Positions 6,045 through 14,030 of a DNA stretch of 57,362 bases are shown in pieces (the stretch's first letter is position 1; each line of letters opens with the position of its first letter). Origin of the DNA: an uncultured Angelakisella sp. (GTDB taxonomy: Bacteria > Bacillota > Clostridia > Oscillospirales > Ruminococcaceae); assembly GCA_910585525.1 (NCBI GenBank), contig CAJUFR010000013.1, positions 1 through 57,362 on the forward strand, written 5' to 3'. The notes beneath the pieces were generated by a model. The model searched no databases and had not been told where the DNA came from. It worked only from the letters and a program-made list of their open reading frames with translations. A program made the translations under genes and the position numbers.

Positions 6045-8837
6045 TTATTCCGCAAGGATTGCGGCGCACCGGGCGCAGAGTGTGGGATGTGTCCCGTCCT
6101 TCCCCACCGTGTCGCTCTGCATCCAGCAACGCTGGCACTTTTCCCCGGGGGCGGCGGAAACATCCACCGTGACGCCCTCCACCTCGCCGGAGAAGGCGCC
6201 GGTCCCCTCCTGGGTCAGTTCCACCGCCGAGACGATGAAGATGGTGGGCAGCAGCGTTTCCTCCCCGGCCAGGAAGCCGTAGGTCTCCCCGTCGCAGTGG
6301 AGGGTGACCTTGGCCTCCAGGGATTTGCCGATGATCTTGGCGGTCCGGGCCGCCTCCAGCGCCTTGTTCACGTCGTCCCGGATGGCGTGGAGCCGTTCCC
6401 ACTTGACCATGAACTCCGCCGGGACCAGGCCCTTCTGCTGCTCCGGCATGTCGTTGAGCATCACCGAGACGGCGTTGTGGTCCTTGCTCTTGGGCACGAA
6501 CATCCAGATCTCCTCCGCCGTGTAGGGCAGGATGGGGGCCAGCATCAGGTCCAGGGCGCAGAGGATGTCGTAGATGGCGGTCTGGGCCGCCCGGCGGTCC
6601 TTGCCGTCCTGCTTCTCCACGTACAGCCTGTCCTTCAGCACATCCAGGTAGAAGCTGGACATATCCACCGAGCAGAAGTTGTGGATGGCGTGGTAGATAT
6701 CGTGGAACTCGAAGGCCTCATAGGCCGCACGGACCTTCCCAATGAGTTCGTGACAGCTGGCCAAGGCCCACTTGTCGATGTCGTGGAGTTCCGAGAAAGC
6801 CACCCGGTGGGTGTCGGGGTCAAAGTCCTTGAGATTCCCCAGGATGTACCGGGCGGTGTTGCGGATCTTCCGGTAGCCGTCGGAAAGCTGCTTGAGGTAC
6901 TCGAAGGAGATGCGCACATCGGAGTGGTAGTCGGAGGAGGCCACCCAAAGGCGCAGGATATCGGCGCCGTACTGCTCGATGATCTTCTCCGGGGCGGTAC
7001 CGTTTTTCAGGGACTTGGACATCTTCCGCCCCTCGCCGTCCACCACCCAGCCGCAGCTGCAGCAGTTCTTGTAGGGGGAGCCGCCCCGGGTGGCCACCGC
7101 CGTCAGCAGCGACGACTGGAACCAGCCCCGGTACTGGTCCGCCCCCTCGATGTACAGGTCGCAGGGCCAGGGGAGCCCGTGCTCCTCCAGCACCGAAGCG
7201 TGGGTGCTGCCGGAGTCGAACCAGACGTCCATGATATCCTTTTCCTTGCGGAATTTGGTGCCGCCGCACTTTTTGCAGGTGGTGCCGGCAGGCAGGATAT
7301 CCGCCGCGTCGTACTTATACCAGGCGTCGGACCCCTCCCTGCCGAACAGTTCCGCCACCGCCTGGATGCTGGCCTCGTCGATGTGGTACTCGCCGCAATC
7401 CTGGCAGTAGAAGATGGGGATGGGCACCCCCCAGATGCGCTGGCGGCTGATGCACCAGTCGCTGCGGTCGCTGACCATGTTCTTGATGCGGCCCTCCCCC
7501 CAGGCGGGGATCCAGTTCACGTCCTCGATGGCCTTGATGGCGTCCTTCTTAAAGCCGTCCACCGAGCAGAACCACTGTTCGGTGGCCCGGAACAGCACCG
7601 GCTCCTTGCAGCGCCAGCAGTGGGGGTACTGGTGGATGATCTTCTGCACCGCGAAAAGGGCGTCGATATCAATAAGATGCTGGAGAATGACCTTGTTGGC
7701 CTCCTTGGTGGTGAGGCCCTGGAACTGACCCGCCTCGGCGGTCATGTTGCCCTTGTCGTCCACCGGCACCACCACAGGGATATCCGGGTAGTGGTTGACA
7801 CAGACCTCGAAGTCCTCCACGCCGTGGCCGGGGGCGGTGTGGACGCAGCCGGTGCCGCTCTCCAGGGTGACGTGGTCCCCCAGGATGATGGGAGAGACCC
7901 GGTCCATAAAGGGATGGGTGTAGGTGAGGTTTTCCAGTTCCCGGCCGGGGATCAGGTCAGAGATGGTGTACTCGGTGATGCCGGCGGCCTCCATGGTGGA
8001 GGCGGCCAGTTCCCGGGCCATGACGTAATATTCATCCTTCTGGGTGGCGTGGACCACGCAGTAATCGTAGTCCGGCCCCAGGCAGATGGCCAGGTTGCCG
8101 GGCAGCGTCCAGGTGGTGGTGGTCCAGATGACGAAGTAGGTCTTGGCAAGGTCGGCCCCCAGGGCGGCGAGTTTCCCCTTGTCGTCCGCAACCTTGAACT
8201 TTACGTAGATGGAATCGCAGGGGTCCTCGGCGTACTCGATCTCCGCCTCGGCCAGGGCGGTCTGGCACTCGGGGCACCAGTACACCGGCTTGAGGCCCTT
8301 GTAGATATACCCCTTGTTGGCCATGGCCCCAAACACTTCGATCTGCTTTGCCTCGAACTTGGGGCGAAGGGTGAGATAGGGATCATCCCAGTCGCCCAGC
8401 ACCCCCAGGCGCTTGAACTGCTCCCGCTGCACGTCCACATAGTGGAGGGCGAACTCCCGGCAGATCTGCCGCAGTTCCAGGTCGGTGGCGCCGCTGTCCA
8501 CCCCCGCCTTTTTCCGGGCCTTCAACTCGATGGGCAGGCCGTGGGTGTCCCAGCCGGGGATGTAGGGGGACTGGAAGCCCATCATATTTTTGGACCGGAC
8601 GATGATATCCTTGAGGATCTTGTTCAGGGCGGTGCCCAGGTGGATATCCCCGTTGGCGTAGGGGGGGCCGTCGTGGAGGACATAGAGGGGCTTCCCCTGG
8701 TTGCGGCGGATCATCTCCTGGTACAGCCGCTGCTCCTCCCACTTGGCCAGGATACCGGGTTCCTTCTGGGGCAGCCCGGCCCGCATCTGGAAGGCGGTCT
8801 CCGGCAGATTCAGTGTCGCGTTATAGTCTTGAGCCAT
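6045..8837 (-). CDS. ileS: Isoleucyl-tRNA synthetase
   Basis: IleS charges tRNA-Ile. The 930-residue class I enzyme shows the HIGH-type motif HLGT (66-69, within PYANGDIHLGT), the KMSKS motif near 605-609, an editing (CP1) domain in the middle, an anticodon-binding domain, and a C-terminal zinc motif (CQRCW ... CARC). This is the normal arrangement for bacterial-type IleS. It lies 54 bases after divIVA, too little room for a T-box leader, so expression must follow the division operon or a promoter inside divIVA. A plus-strand open frame of over 1000 codons lies opposite but is a composition artefact. Confidence 0.97.
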   Translation of the reverse strand: MAQDYNATLNLPETAFQMRAGLPQKEPGILAKWEEQRLYQEMIRRNQGKPLYVLHDGPPYANGDIHLGTALNKILKDIIVRSKNMMGFQSPYIPGWDTHGLPIELKARKKAGVDSGATDLELRQICREFALHYVDVQREQFKRLGVLGDWDDPYLTLRPKFEAKQIEVFGAMANKGYIYKGLKPVYWCPECQTALAEAEIEYAEDPCDSIYVKFKVADDKGKLAALGADLAKTYFVIWTTTTWTLPGNLAICLGPDYDYCVVHATQKDEYYVMARELAASTMEAAGITEYTISDLIPGRELENLTYTHPFMDRVSPIILGDHVTLESGTGCVHTAPGHGVEDFEVCVNHYPDIPVVVPVDDKGNMTAEAGQFQGLTTKEANKVILQHLIDIDALFAVQKIIHQYPHCWRCKEPVLFRATEQWFCSVDGFKKDAIKAIEDVNWIPAWGEGRIKNMVSDRSDWCISRQRIWGVPIPIFYCQDCGEYHIDEASIQAVAELFGREGSDAWYKYDAADILPAGTTCKKCGGTKFRKEKDIMDVWFDSGSTHASVLEEHGLPWPCDLYIEGADQYRGWFQSSLLTAVATRGGSPYKNCCSCGWVVDGEGRKMSKSLKNGTAPEKIIEQYGADILRLWVASSDYHSDVRISFEYLKQLSDGYRKIRNTARYILGNLKDFDPDTHRVAFSELHDIDKWALASCHELIGKVRAAYEAFEFHDIYHAIHNFCSVDMSSFYLDVLKDRLYVEKQDGKDRRAAQTAIYDILCALDLMLAPILPYTAEEIWMFVPKSKDHNAVSVMLNDMPEQQKGLVPAEFMVKWERLHAIRDDVNKALEAARTAKIIGKSLEAKVTLHCDGETYGFLAGEETLLPTIFIVSAVELTQEGTGAFSGEVEGVTVDVSAAPGEKCQRCWMQSDTVGKDGTHPTLCARCAAILAE

Positions 8838-8891
8838 GGTCGTTCATCTCTCCTATATCATCATGTGTTAAAAAAGCCTGTGGTGTCGGGG

Positions 8892-9848
8892 TCAGCGGCG
8901 CCTGCCGCCGGTGGCCCGGCCACCGGGGCTGCTGCGGCTCCGGTCGTCCTGGGTCACGCTGAACCCCTCCCCGAAGCGCATCTCCCCGAACTTGGAACTA
9001 AAGACGGTGCGGGAGGGAGGAAGGTCCTCTTCTTCGTCGTCATCGTCCTCAAAGTCCTCGTCCAGCGGCTCCGGCCGGGGCGTTCTGCGGCTGGCCATCC
9101 GGCTGCTGTACCGGGAGAGGATGGCGTCGTCATCCTCCTCCTCGTCATCGTCCTCGTCGTCCTCCAGTTCCAGCCGCAGGGCCGGGCGCTTGGCGGCGGC
9201 TCTCTTGGCCGGCGGCTCCGGGGCTTTTTTAGGCGGCGGAGGGGGCGGGGCCACCGGCTCCAACTCTAACTCCGGCTCCTCTTCCTCCAGCACCGGGGCG
9301 GGCTCGGGTATCTTCTTGGGCGGCGGCGCAGGGGTGGGGGCAGGCGCCGGAGCGGCGGCCTGGGCCTTCTGCGCCCCGGCGCGCTGGGCGGCCGGCTTGT
9401 CCCCGTGGGGCAGGTCGGTGATCTGGGCGATATGGGCCTTGTACATCCCGAACAGTTCCTCCCGGAAGGCGGCCACCTCCTGCTTGAGCCGGTCGTACTC
9501 CGCCTTCTCCCGGTCCAGACGGGCGTGGGCCTCCTCCACAATGTGGTCGGCGTTGGTGGTGGCGTCCCGCAGGATCACCTCCGCCTTGCTCCGGGAATCC
9601 TTCAGAATGCTGTCCCCCAGCTTCTGCGCCCCGATGAGGGCGGAGCGGAGACTCTCCTCGTCCTCCCGGTATTTCTCCAGGCTCTGGGCCAGGACCCCCA
9701 TCTTCTCGGTAAGTTCCTGGTTCTCCTCCTGGAGGGCCTTTATGATCTCGATGGCCTTGGTGACGAACTCGTCCACATCCTCGGTGCGGTAACCGAAGGC
9801 CATGGCCTTGTTGAACTCCACTTCAAAAAACTTTTCCGGTACCACCAT
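8892..9848 (-). CDS. divIVA: DivIVA-type cell polarity/division protein
   Basis: DivIVA binds curved membrane at division sites and poles and recruits partners. The N-terminal region (FFEVEFNKAMAFGYRTEDVDEF, about 7-28) is the conserved membrane-targeting segment, followed by a long coiled coil to about 165. The remaining half is unusual: a Pro/Ala-rich stretch (about 170-235), then strongly acidic blocks (EDDEDDDEEEDDD and EDFEDDDDEEED) and an Arg/Gly-rich end. At 318 residues it is roughly twice the length of the Bacillus protein (164). It sits in the sepF-ylmH-divIVA-ileS order typical of Firmicutes. The acidic tail may be a partner-binding or phase-separating region; this is inference. 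Confidence 0.9.
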   Translation of the reverse strand: MVVPEKFFEVEFNKAMAFGYRTEDVDEFVTKAIEIIKALQEENQELTEKMGVLAQSLEKYREDEESLRSALIGAQKLGDSILKDSRSKAEVILRDATTNADHIVEEAHARLDREKAEYDRLKQEVAAFREELFGMYKAHIAQITDLPHGDKPAAQRAGAQKAQAAAPAPAPTPAPPPKKIPEPAPVLEEEEPELELEPVAPPPPPPKKAPEPPAKRAAAKRPALRLELEDDEDDDEEEDDDAILSRYSSRMASRRTPRPEPLDEDFEDDDDEEEDLPPSRTVFSSKFGEMRFGEGFSVTQDDRSRSSPGGRATGGRRR

Positions 9849-9862
9849 GCGCGTGTACCCCC

Positions 9863-10627
9863 TTAGCTGTATTTTAGAAACCGGACCCGCAGCTTGCCTT
9901 TTTTACTGACCCCCGGCTGCTGGTCGTAGATGAACTTCCCGGTCCCCCGGATCGAGACCTTTTCCTTCAGCAGAAGGACACGGGCGCCATTCCCCGCCGG
10001 CTGGCCGTCGATGGACACCTGCCCCCTGGCGATCAGTTCCGCCGCCGCTGAACGGGAAAGGTCCCCCAGGAATGCCACCACGCAGTCCAGCCGCAGGGAG
10101 GAAACAGACCCCTCCACCTCGATGAAGCGCCGTTCCGCCGTGGTGCTCCAGGAAAGGGGCTCCCGACAGACCAAACTGGTCCGGCCCGCCTGGACCAGCT
10201 GGGCAAGGACGGTATCCGCTGCCGGGCCGGTGAGGAAAAGACTGGCCTTTCCTTCCTCCACCAGGATATCCCCCACCGTTTCCCGCCGGAGCCCCAGCGC
10301 CAGCACCGCCCCCAGGATATCCCGGTGGCCCGGCTTATCCTGGCGCCGGTAGACGGCCTCCACCCGCCGGATGGGAAAATCCCTGTCCTCCAGCCCCCTG
10401 TCCTCCCAGGGGGAAAGGCCGAGAAAGACCCGTTCCGCATCCTCGTATCCCCCAAAGAAGCGGTAAGACAGGGTGGTCTTCCTCAGGGCGTTCCGGCAGA
10501 CCTTCTGCTGGAACTCGTCCAGGAACCCCAGAAAGCAGGGCCGGTACTGCCGGTCACACTGGTCCTGTAAATCAGCAAGACGGGAGAGAATCCGCTCCTC
10601 TCCCTCCTGGTTAGAAGTATACGCCAT
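9863..10627 (-). CDS. ylmH: YlmH-like S4-domain RNA-binding protein
   Basis: This 254-residue cytoplasmic protein resembles YlmH of the division cluster. The N-terminal part resembles the YlmH cap domain (FFGGYEDAERVFLGLSPW near 60). A C-terminal S4 domain begins around 180 (SLRLDCVVAFLGDLSRSAAAELI) and includes GQVSIDGQPAG. S4 domains bind structured RNA; recent work on Bacillus YlmH links it to rescue of stalled ribosomes. Its start overlaps the end of sepF by 17 bases, so translation is coupled. The final residues (KGKLRVRFLKYS) are basic, fitting RNA contact. Confidence 0.85.
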   Translation of the reverse strand: MAYTSNQEGEERILSRLADLQDQCDRQYRPCFLGFLDEFQQKVCRNALRKTTLSYRFFGGYEDAERVFLGLSPWEDRGLEDRDFPIRRVEAVYRRQDKPGHRDILGAVLALGLRRETVGDILVEEGKASLFLTGPAADTVLAQLVQAGRTSLVCREPLSWSTTAERRFIEVEGSVSSLRLDCVVAFLGDLSRSAAAELIARGQVSIDGQPAGNGARVLLLKEKVSIRGTGKFIYDQQPGVSKKGKLRVRFLKYS

Positions 10628-11135
10628 GGCTGCCCAACTCGTCGATCATGCTCTCCCCCATGACGTTGACGTTGCAGGGGGTGATGATATAGGTGGAATT
10701 GGCCACCGGCTTGATCTGGCCGCCGTTGGTGTAGGCCACGCCGCTGAGGAAGTCCACCAGCCGCCGCTTCAGGTCCGGGGTGGCGGCCTCCAGGTTCAGC
10801 AGCACCGCCCGCTTGGCGATAAGGTGGTCGGCGATGCCGCTGGCGTCCTCGAACCGCTCCGGCTTCACCACCACCACCTGGTACTGGCTGTTGCTGTGGA
10901 TGCTCACCACCTTGCTCACCGGTTCCGGCTCCGGCACCGGTATCGAGAAGGAGGGGGCCGGCGGCGGGACCGGCGCGGGGGCCGGGGCGGAGCGGCGGCT
11001 CTGGGTCCCGAAGCCGGTGACGTCCTCCTCGTCCAGGTCGTCATCGAAGTCCTTGTCGTAGTCCAGGTCCTCATCGTCGTCGTACTCGTCCTCGGGGATC
11101 CCCATAAATCCCTTGAACTTGTTCATAAAGCCCAT
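10611..11135 (-). CDS. sepF: Cell division protein SepF
   Basis: SepF tethers FtsZ to the membrane and shapes the division septum. In this 174-residue protein the N-terminal amphipathic helix (MGFMNKFKGFMG) is the membrane anchor. It is followed by an acidic disordered linker (DEYDDDEDLDYDKDF), a Pro/Ala-rich stretch, and the SepF core domain from about 88 to 168 (VVVVKPERFEDASGIADHLI, then LNLEAATPDLKRRLVDFLSG). The start is supported by AGAAGGAGA upstream. It lies between yggS and ylmH, the usual position. The acidic linker echoes the acidic tail of DivIVA two genes downstream. Confidence 0.94.
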   Translation of the reverse strand: MGFMNKFKGFMGIPEDEYDDDEDLDYDKDFDDDLDEEDVTGFGTQSRRSAPAPAPVPPPAPSFSIPVPEPEPVSKVVSIHSNSQYQVVVVKPERFEDASGIADHLIAKRAVLLNLEAATPDLKRRLVDFLSGVAYTNGGQIKPVANSTYIITPCNVNVMGESMIDELGSHGVYF

Positions 11136-11153
11136 GCCGTGTTCTCCTTCTTC

Positions 11154-11867
11154 TCAGTTTCTTTTTCCAAATATCCCGGTGCCGACCCGGACCAGGTTGG
11201 CGCCGTGGCGCACAGCCAGCTGGTAGTCCCCGGTCATACCCATCGATAAAGTTTCCATACAGATATTATCTATTGTCTGGGCCTTGATGTCAACAAATAT
11301 TTTGTACATCTGGTCAAAAAACCGCTCTGTTTCCAAACTATTTTTCCCAAAAGGAGGGATGCACATGAGACCTTTTACCCGCAGGGCGGAAAAACCGGAA
11401 AGATCTTCCATCAGTTTCATCACCTGGCTGTAGTCGGCTCCGGTCTTGGTCTCCTCCCCGCCGATGTTCACCTCCACCAGCACGTCCAGGACGGTGCCGG
11501 CAGTCTGGGCCCGTTTCTGTATCTCCCGGGCCAGGCGGAGGCTGTTCACCGACTGGATGCAGCACACCTTCCCAATGATCTGCCGCACCTTGTTGGTCTG
11601 CAGGGTGCCGATAAAGTGGATGCGCTCCGGGCCGAAGGCGTAGGAATCCGCCTTCTCCAGCAGTTCCTGGGCGCGGTTCTCCCCAAACAGCCGCACCCCC
11701 TCCTCCCATGCGATGTTCACCAGTTCCGGCGGCACCGTTTTGGTCACCGCCATCAGCTGTACCTCCTCCGGGGACCGGCCGGCGGCTCTGGCCGCCTCCC
11801 CGATCCGCTGCCGTATCTCCGCAAGGTTGCGGCGCACCTCATCAGGGGTCGATCGGTTTTCCATCAT
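11154..11867 (-). CDS. yggS: PLP-homeostasis protein, YggS family
   Basis: YggS/YlmE proteins are single-domain alanine-racemase-fold proteins that bind pyridoxal phosphate and keep PLP and amino-acid pools balanced; no clear catalytic activity is known. The PLP lysine is K43 (AVTKTVPP). Other conserved blocks are FGENRAQELLEK, HFIGTLQTNK and LSMGMTGDYQLAV, and the end is RVGTGIFGKR. Length (237 aa) is normal. Two adjacent ATG codons (11867 and 11864) are possible starts. The gene overlaps the end of the HlyD-like gene by 26 bases. Base composition is slightly more AT-rich between about 11230 and 11350 than in its neighbours. Confidence 0.93.
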   Translation of the reverse strand: MMENRSTPDEVRRNLAEIRQRIGEAARAAGRSPEEVQLMAVTKTVPPELVNIAWEEGVRLFGENRAQELLEKADSYAFGPERIHFIGTLQTNKVRQIIGKVCCIQSVNSLRLAREIQKRAQTAGTVLDVLVEVNIGGEETKTGADYSQVMKLMEDLSGFSALRVKGLMCIPPFGKNSLETERFFDQMYKIFVDIKAQTIDNICMETLSMGMTGDYQLAVRHGANLVRVGTGIFGKRN

Positions 11868-13047
11868 AGAGATCCGTCCCTTCTACGATCACTTCATCAA
11901 ACAAACTCAACTGGTCAGAACTTCCGTACTGGATCTGGCAGAGATAGTAGTCCAGGCCGGTGTAAAGGATATCCACCTTCTTGAACTTGACGCTGTACCC
12001 CGACTTGACATAGACACCCTTCTCCCCGTCCAGGATACGCAGCGCCTTTTGGGAGATGCGCAGCCCCTTGTAGTTGCGGAAGGATATCTTGACGTTGGCG
12101 GTGCGGTGGCTGACGGTGTCAGCGGTGATGCTGGTGCTTTGGATGACAGCCAGGGCCCGGCCGTCCTCCCCGGCGCGCAGCTGCACCACCTTCCCCGGCA
12201 CCGTCTGTTCCCCGCTGCCCATAAAGGCCAACTCCACCTTTGCCCCCACGTAGAAGAACTCCACGCTCTCTTGGGGGATGATGGTGGCGTAGTACCAGGT
12301 GAAGTCGGTGACGCTTTTGCCGAAGGAGGCGGTATCGGCAGGGTAGCCCTTCTCCAGCATCCCCTCCAGGGTGGGGATGTCCAGCTTCTCCAGCATATCC
12401 GGGGTGTACTGCTCCTCGTAGCCGTCCACATACCGGGAAAAGTAGCCGATCTGGGAGGAATAGACCTTCTCCCCCCCGCCCCCGCCGCTAAGTTCCTGGT
12501 CCAGTTCCCGGATGCGCTCCCCAAAGCCGGTGTTCTGGCCGGTGGCCAGCTGTTGGCGGCCGATCTTCTCCACCAGCGCCATATGGGTCTGGGCCACCGC
12601 CTCCATGTCCTTGGCCCCGGCGCACTGGGTCAGCTGCCGCAGGGTGAGGGATATCTCTTTATTCAGCGTCTCCACATCCGCCGTCTTGCTGGTATCGGTG
12701 GAACGTTGGATGGCGGTGAGAAGGTCCTTTTCCTCCTTCACCGTCTCCTGACGGGCGGCGGTCTCGGCGGCCTCCTGGGAGGAGAACACCTGGGCGATGG
12801 GGGTGTCCCCCCGGAACTTCTCCCCCTCCTCCAGCAGGTACCGGACGTGACCGCCGGGGGACTTCTGGATGGGCTCCTCGGTGCGGACCAGCAGTCCCTC
12901 GGTGTTACAGTACCGGGCGATCTGGAACTCGTAGGCGCTTTCGGTGCGGTAGCCCTCGCTGAGACCCCGGTAGCCCTGGAAGATGGCGAAGAGGACGATG
13001 GCCAGCAGCAGAAAGGCGGTGGCCAGCTTGGAGGTGAGGGTATTCAT
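11842..13047 (-). CDS. HlyD-like membrane protein of the division cluster
   Basis: This 401-residue protein has one N-terminal transmembrane segment (about 8-24, ATAFLLLAIVLFAIF). It is followed by an extracellular part with a lipoyl-like strand region (ARYCNTEGLLVRTEE), a helical middle, and beta-rich C-terminal domains, as in membrane-fusion/periplasmic adaptor proteins. No ABC or RND partner is encoded next to it. Proteins of this type occur beside yggS-sepF in many Clostridia, which suggests a role at the septum or envelope rather than drug export; that is inference from position. Its start codon overlaps the miaA stop (ATGA) and its end overlaps yggS. Confidence 0.75.
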   Translation of the reverse strand: MNTLTSKLATAFLLLAIVLFAIFQGYRGLSEGYRTESAYEFQIARYCNTEGLLVRTEEPIQKSPGGHVRYLLEEGEKFRGDTPIAQVFSSQEAAETAARQETVKEEKDLLTAIQRSTDTSKTADVETLNKEISLTLRQLTQCAGAKDMEAVAQTHMALVEKIGRQQLATGQNTGFGERIRELDQELSGGGGGEKVYSSQIGYFSRYVDGYEEQYTPDMLEKLDIPTLEGMLEKGYPADTASFGKSVTDFTWYYATIIPQESVEFFYVGAKVELAFMGSGEQTVPGKVVQLRAGEDGRALAVIQSTSITADTVSHRTANVKISFRNYKGLRISQKALRILDGEKGVYVKSGYSVKFKKVDILYTGLDYYLCQIQYGSSDQLSLFDEVIVEGTDLYDGKPIDP

Positions 13048-14009
13048 TCCGCCACCTCCCCGGCCAGGCCCCGGCGGGCGATGTCCAGCGCCGCCTGGAG
13101 GAGTGCGCCGTCATCGGGGAAGCGGTCGATCTCCAGCCAGTGGATCCCCTCCTCCCGGCGGAACCAGGTCAGCTGCCGCTTGGCGTAGTTGCGGCTCTCC
13201 TGCTTCAGTCGATCCACCGCCTCCCCCAGGCTCTGGCCCCCCGAGAGGTATTCCCGCAGTTCCTTGTACCCGATGGCCTGGGCGGCGGTCTGGGACAGGT
13301 CCTTTTGGAGCAGCCTTTCCGCCTCCTCCAGCAGCCCCTGTTCCAGCATCCTGTCCACCCGGCGGTCGATGCGGTGATATAAAAATTGCCGGTCCCGGCT
13401 GGTGAGGCCCAGAATACAGGTCCGGTAAGGGGGCGGCACCGCCCGGGAGCGGCGGTTGTGCTCCGTAATGGTGACCCCGGTGATGCGGTAGACCTCGATG
13501 GCTCGGATCACCCGCCCCAGGTTGTTGGGATGGATGGCGGCGGCGGACTCCGGGTCGCAGTCCCGGAGCAGGGCGTGGACCGCCTCGTTCCCCTCCTCCT
13601 CCGCCTTTTGCCGCAGTTCGCTGCGCATCGCTTCGTCACTGGGGATGGGGGAAAACTGGAGGTGATGGATGACGGCGCTGATGTAGAGCCCCGTTCCCCC
13701 GGTAAGGATGGGCAGTTTCCCCCGCTGGCCGATCTCCCGGATCAGCGGCCGGGCCAGGGCGGCGTAGTCCGCCACCGAGAAGGTCTCCTCCACCTCCAGG
13801 ACATCGATAAGGTGGTGGGGGATACCCTCCATCTCGGCGGCGGTGGGCTTGGCGGTGCCGATATCCATCCCCCGGTACATCTGCATCGAATCGGCGGAGA
13901 CCACCTCCCCGTCCAGCGCCTTGGCCAGCCGGACCGAAAGACTGGTCTTGCCGGAGGCGGTGGGTCCCACCACCACCAGCAAGGGCTGCTTTCTTTCTAT
14001 GGTCTCCAC
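13044..14009 (-). CDS. miaA: tRNA dimethylallyltransferase MiaA
   Basis: MiaA transfers a dimethylallyl group to N6 of A37 in tRNAs that read UNN codons. The 321-residue enzyme begins with the P-loop GPTASGKTS (about 15-23). It contains DSMQMYRGMDIGTAKP and the tRNA-binding segment, and ends with KRQLTWFRR near 285-293, all typical. The start codon is GTG at 14009 with AAGGAAGGAG directly before it. An ATA three codons later has a better spaced GGAGGTG, but ATA is a far less likely start here. MiaB, which acts on the product of MiaA, is encoded in the same operon on the far side of mutS and mutL. Confidence 0.95.
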   Translation of the reverse strand: METIERKQPLLVVVGPTASGKTSLSVRLAKALDGEVVSADSMQMYRGMDIGTAKPTAAEMEGIPHHLIDVLEVEETFSVADYAALARPLIREIGQRGKLPILTGGTGLYISAVIHHLQFSPIPSDEAMRSELRQKAEEEGNEAVHALLRDCDPESAAAIHPNNLGRVIRAIEVYRITGVTITEHNRRSRAVPPPYRTCILGLTSRDRQFLYHRIDRRVDRMLEQGLLEEAERLLQKDLSQTAAQAIGYKELREYLSGGQSLGEAVDRLKQESRNYAKRQLTWFRREEGIHWLEIDRFPDDGALLQAALDIARRGLAGEVAE

Positions 14010-14030
14010 CTCCTTCCTTCTATCGCTTTA

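Noticed and set aside
5985..9269. Plus-strand open frame of 1094 codons opposite ileS and divIVA
   Set aside because: Low-complexity Gly/His/Pro/Val-rich product typical of antisense frames in GC-rich genes; the minus-strand genes are unmistakable.
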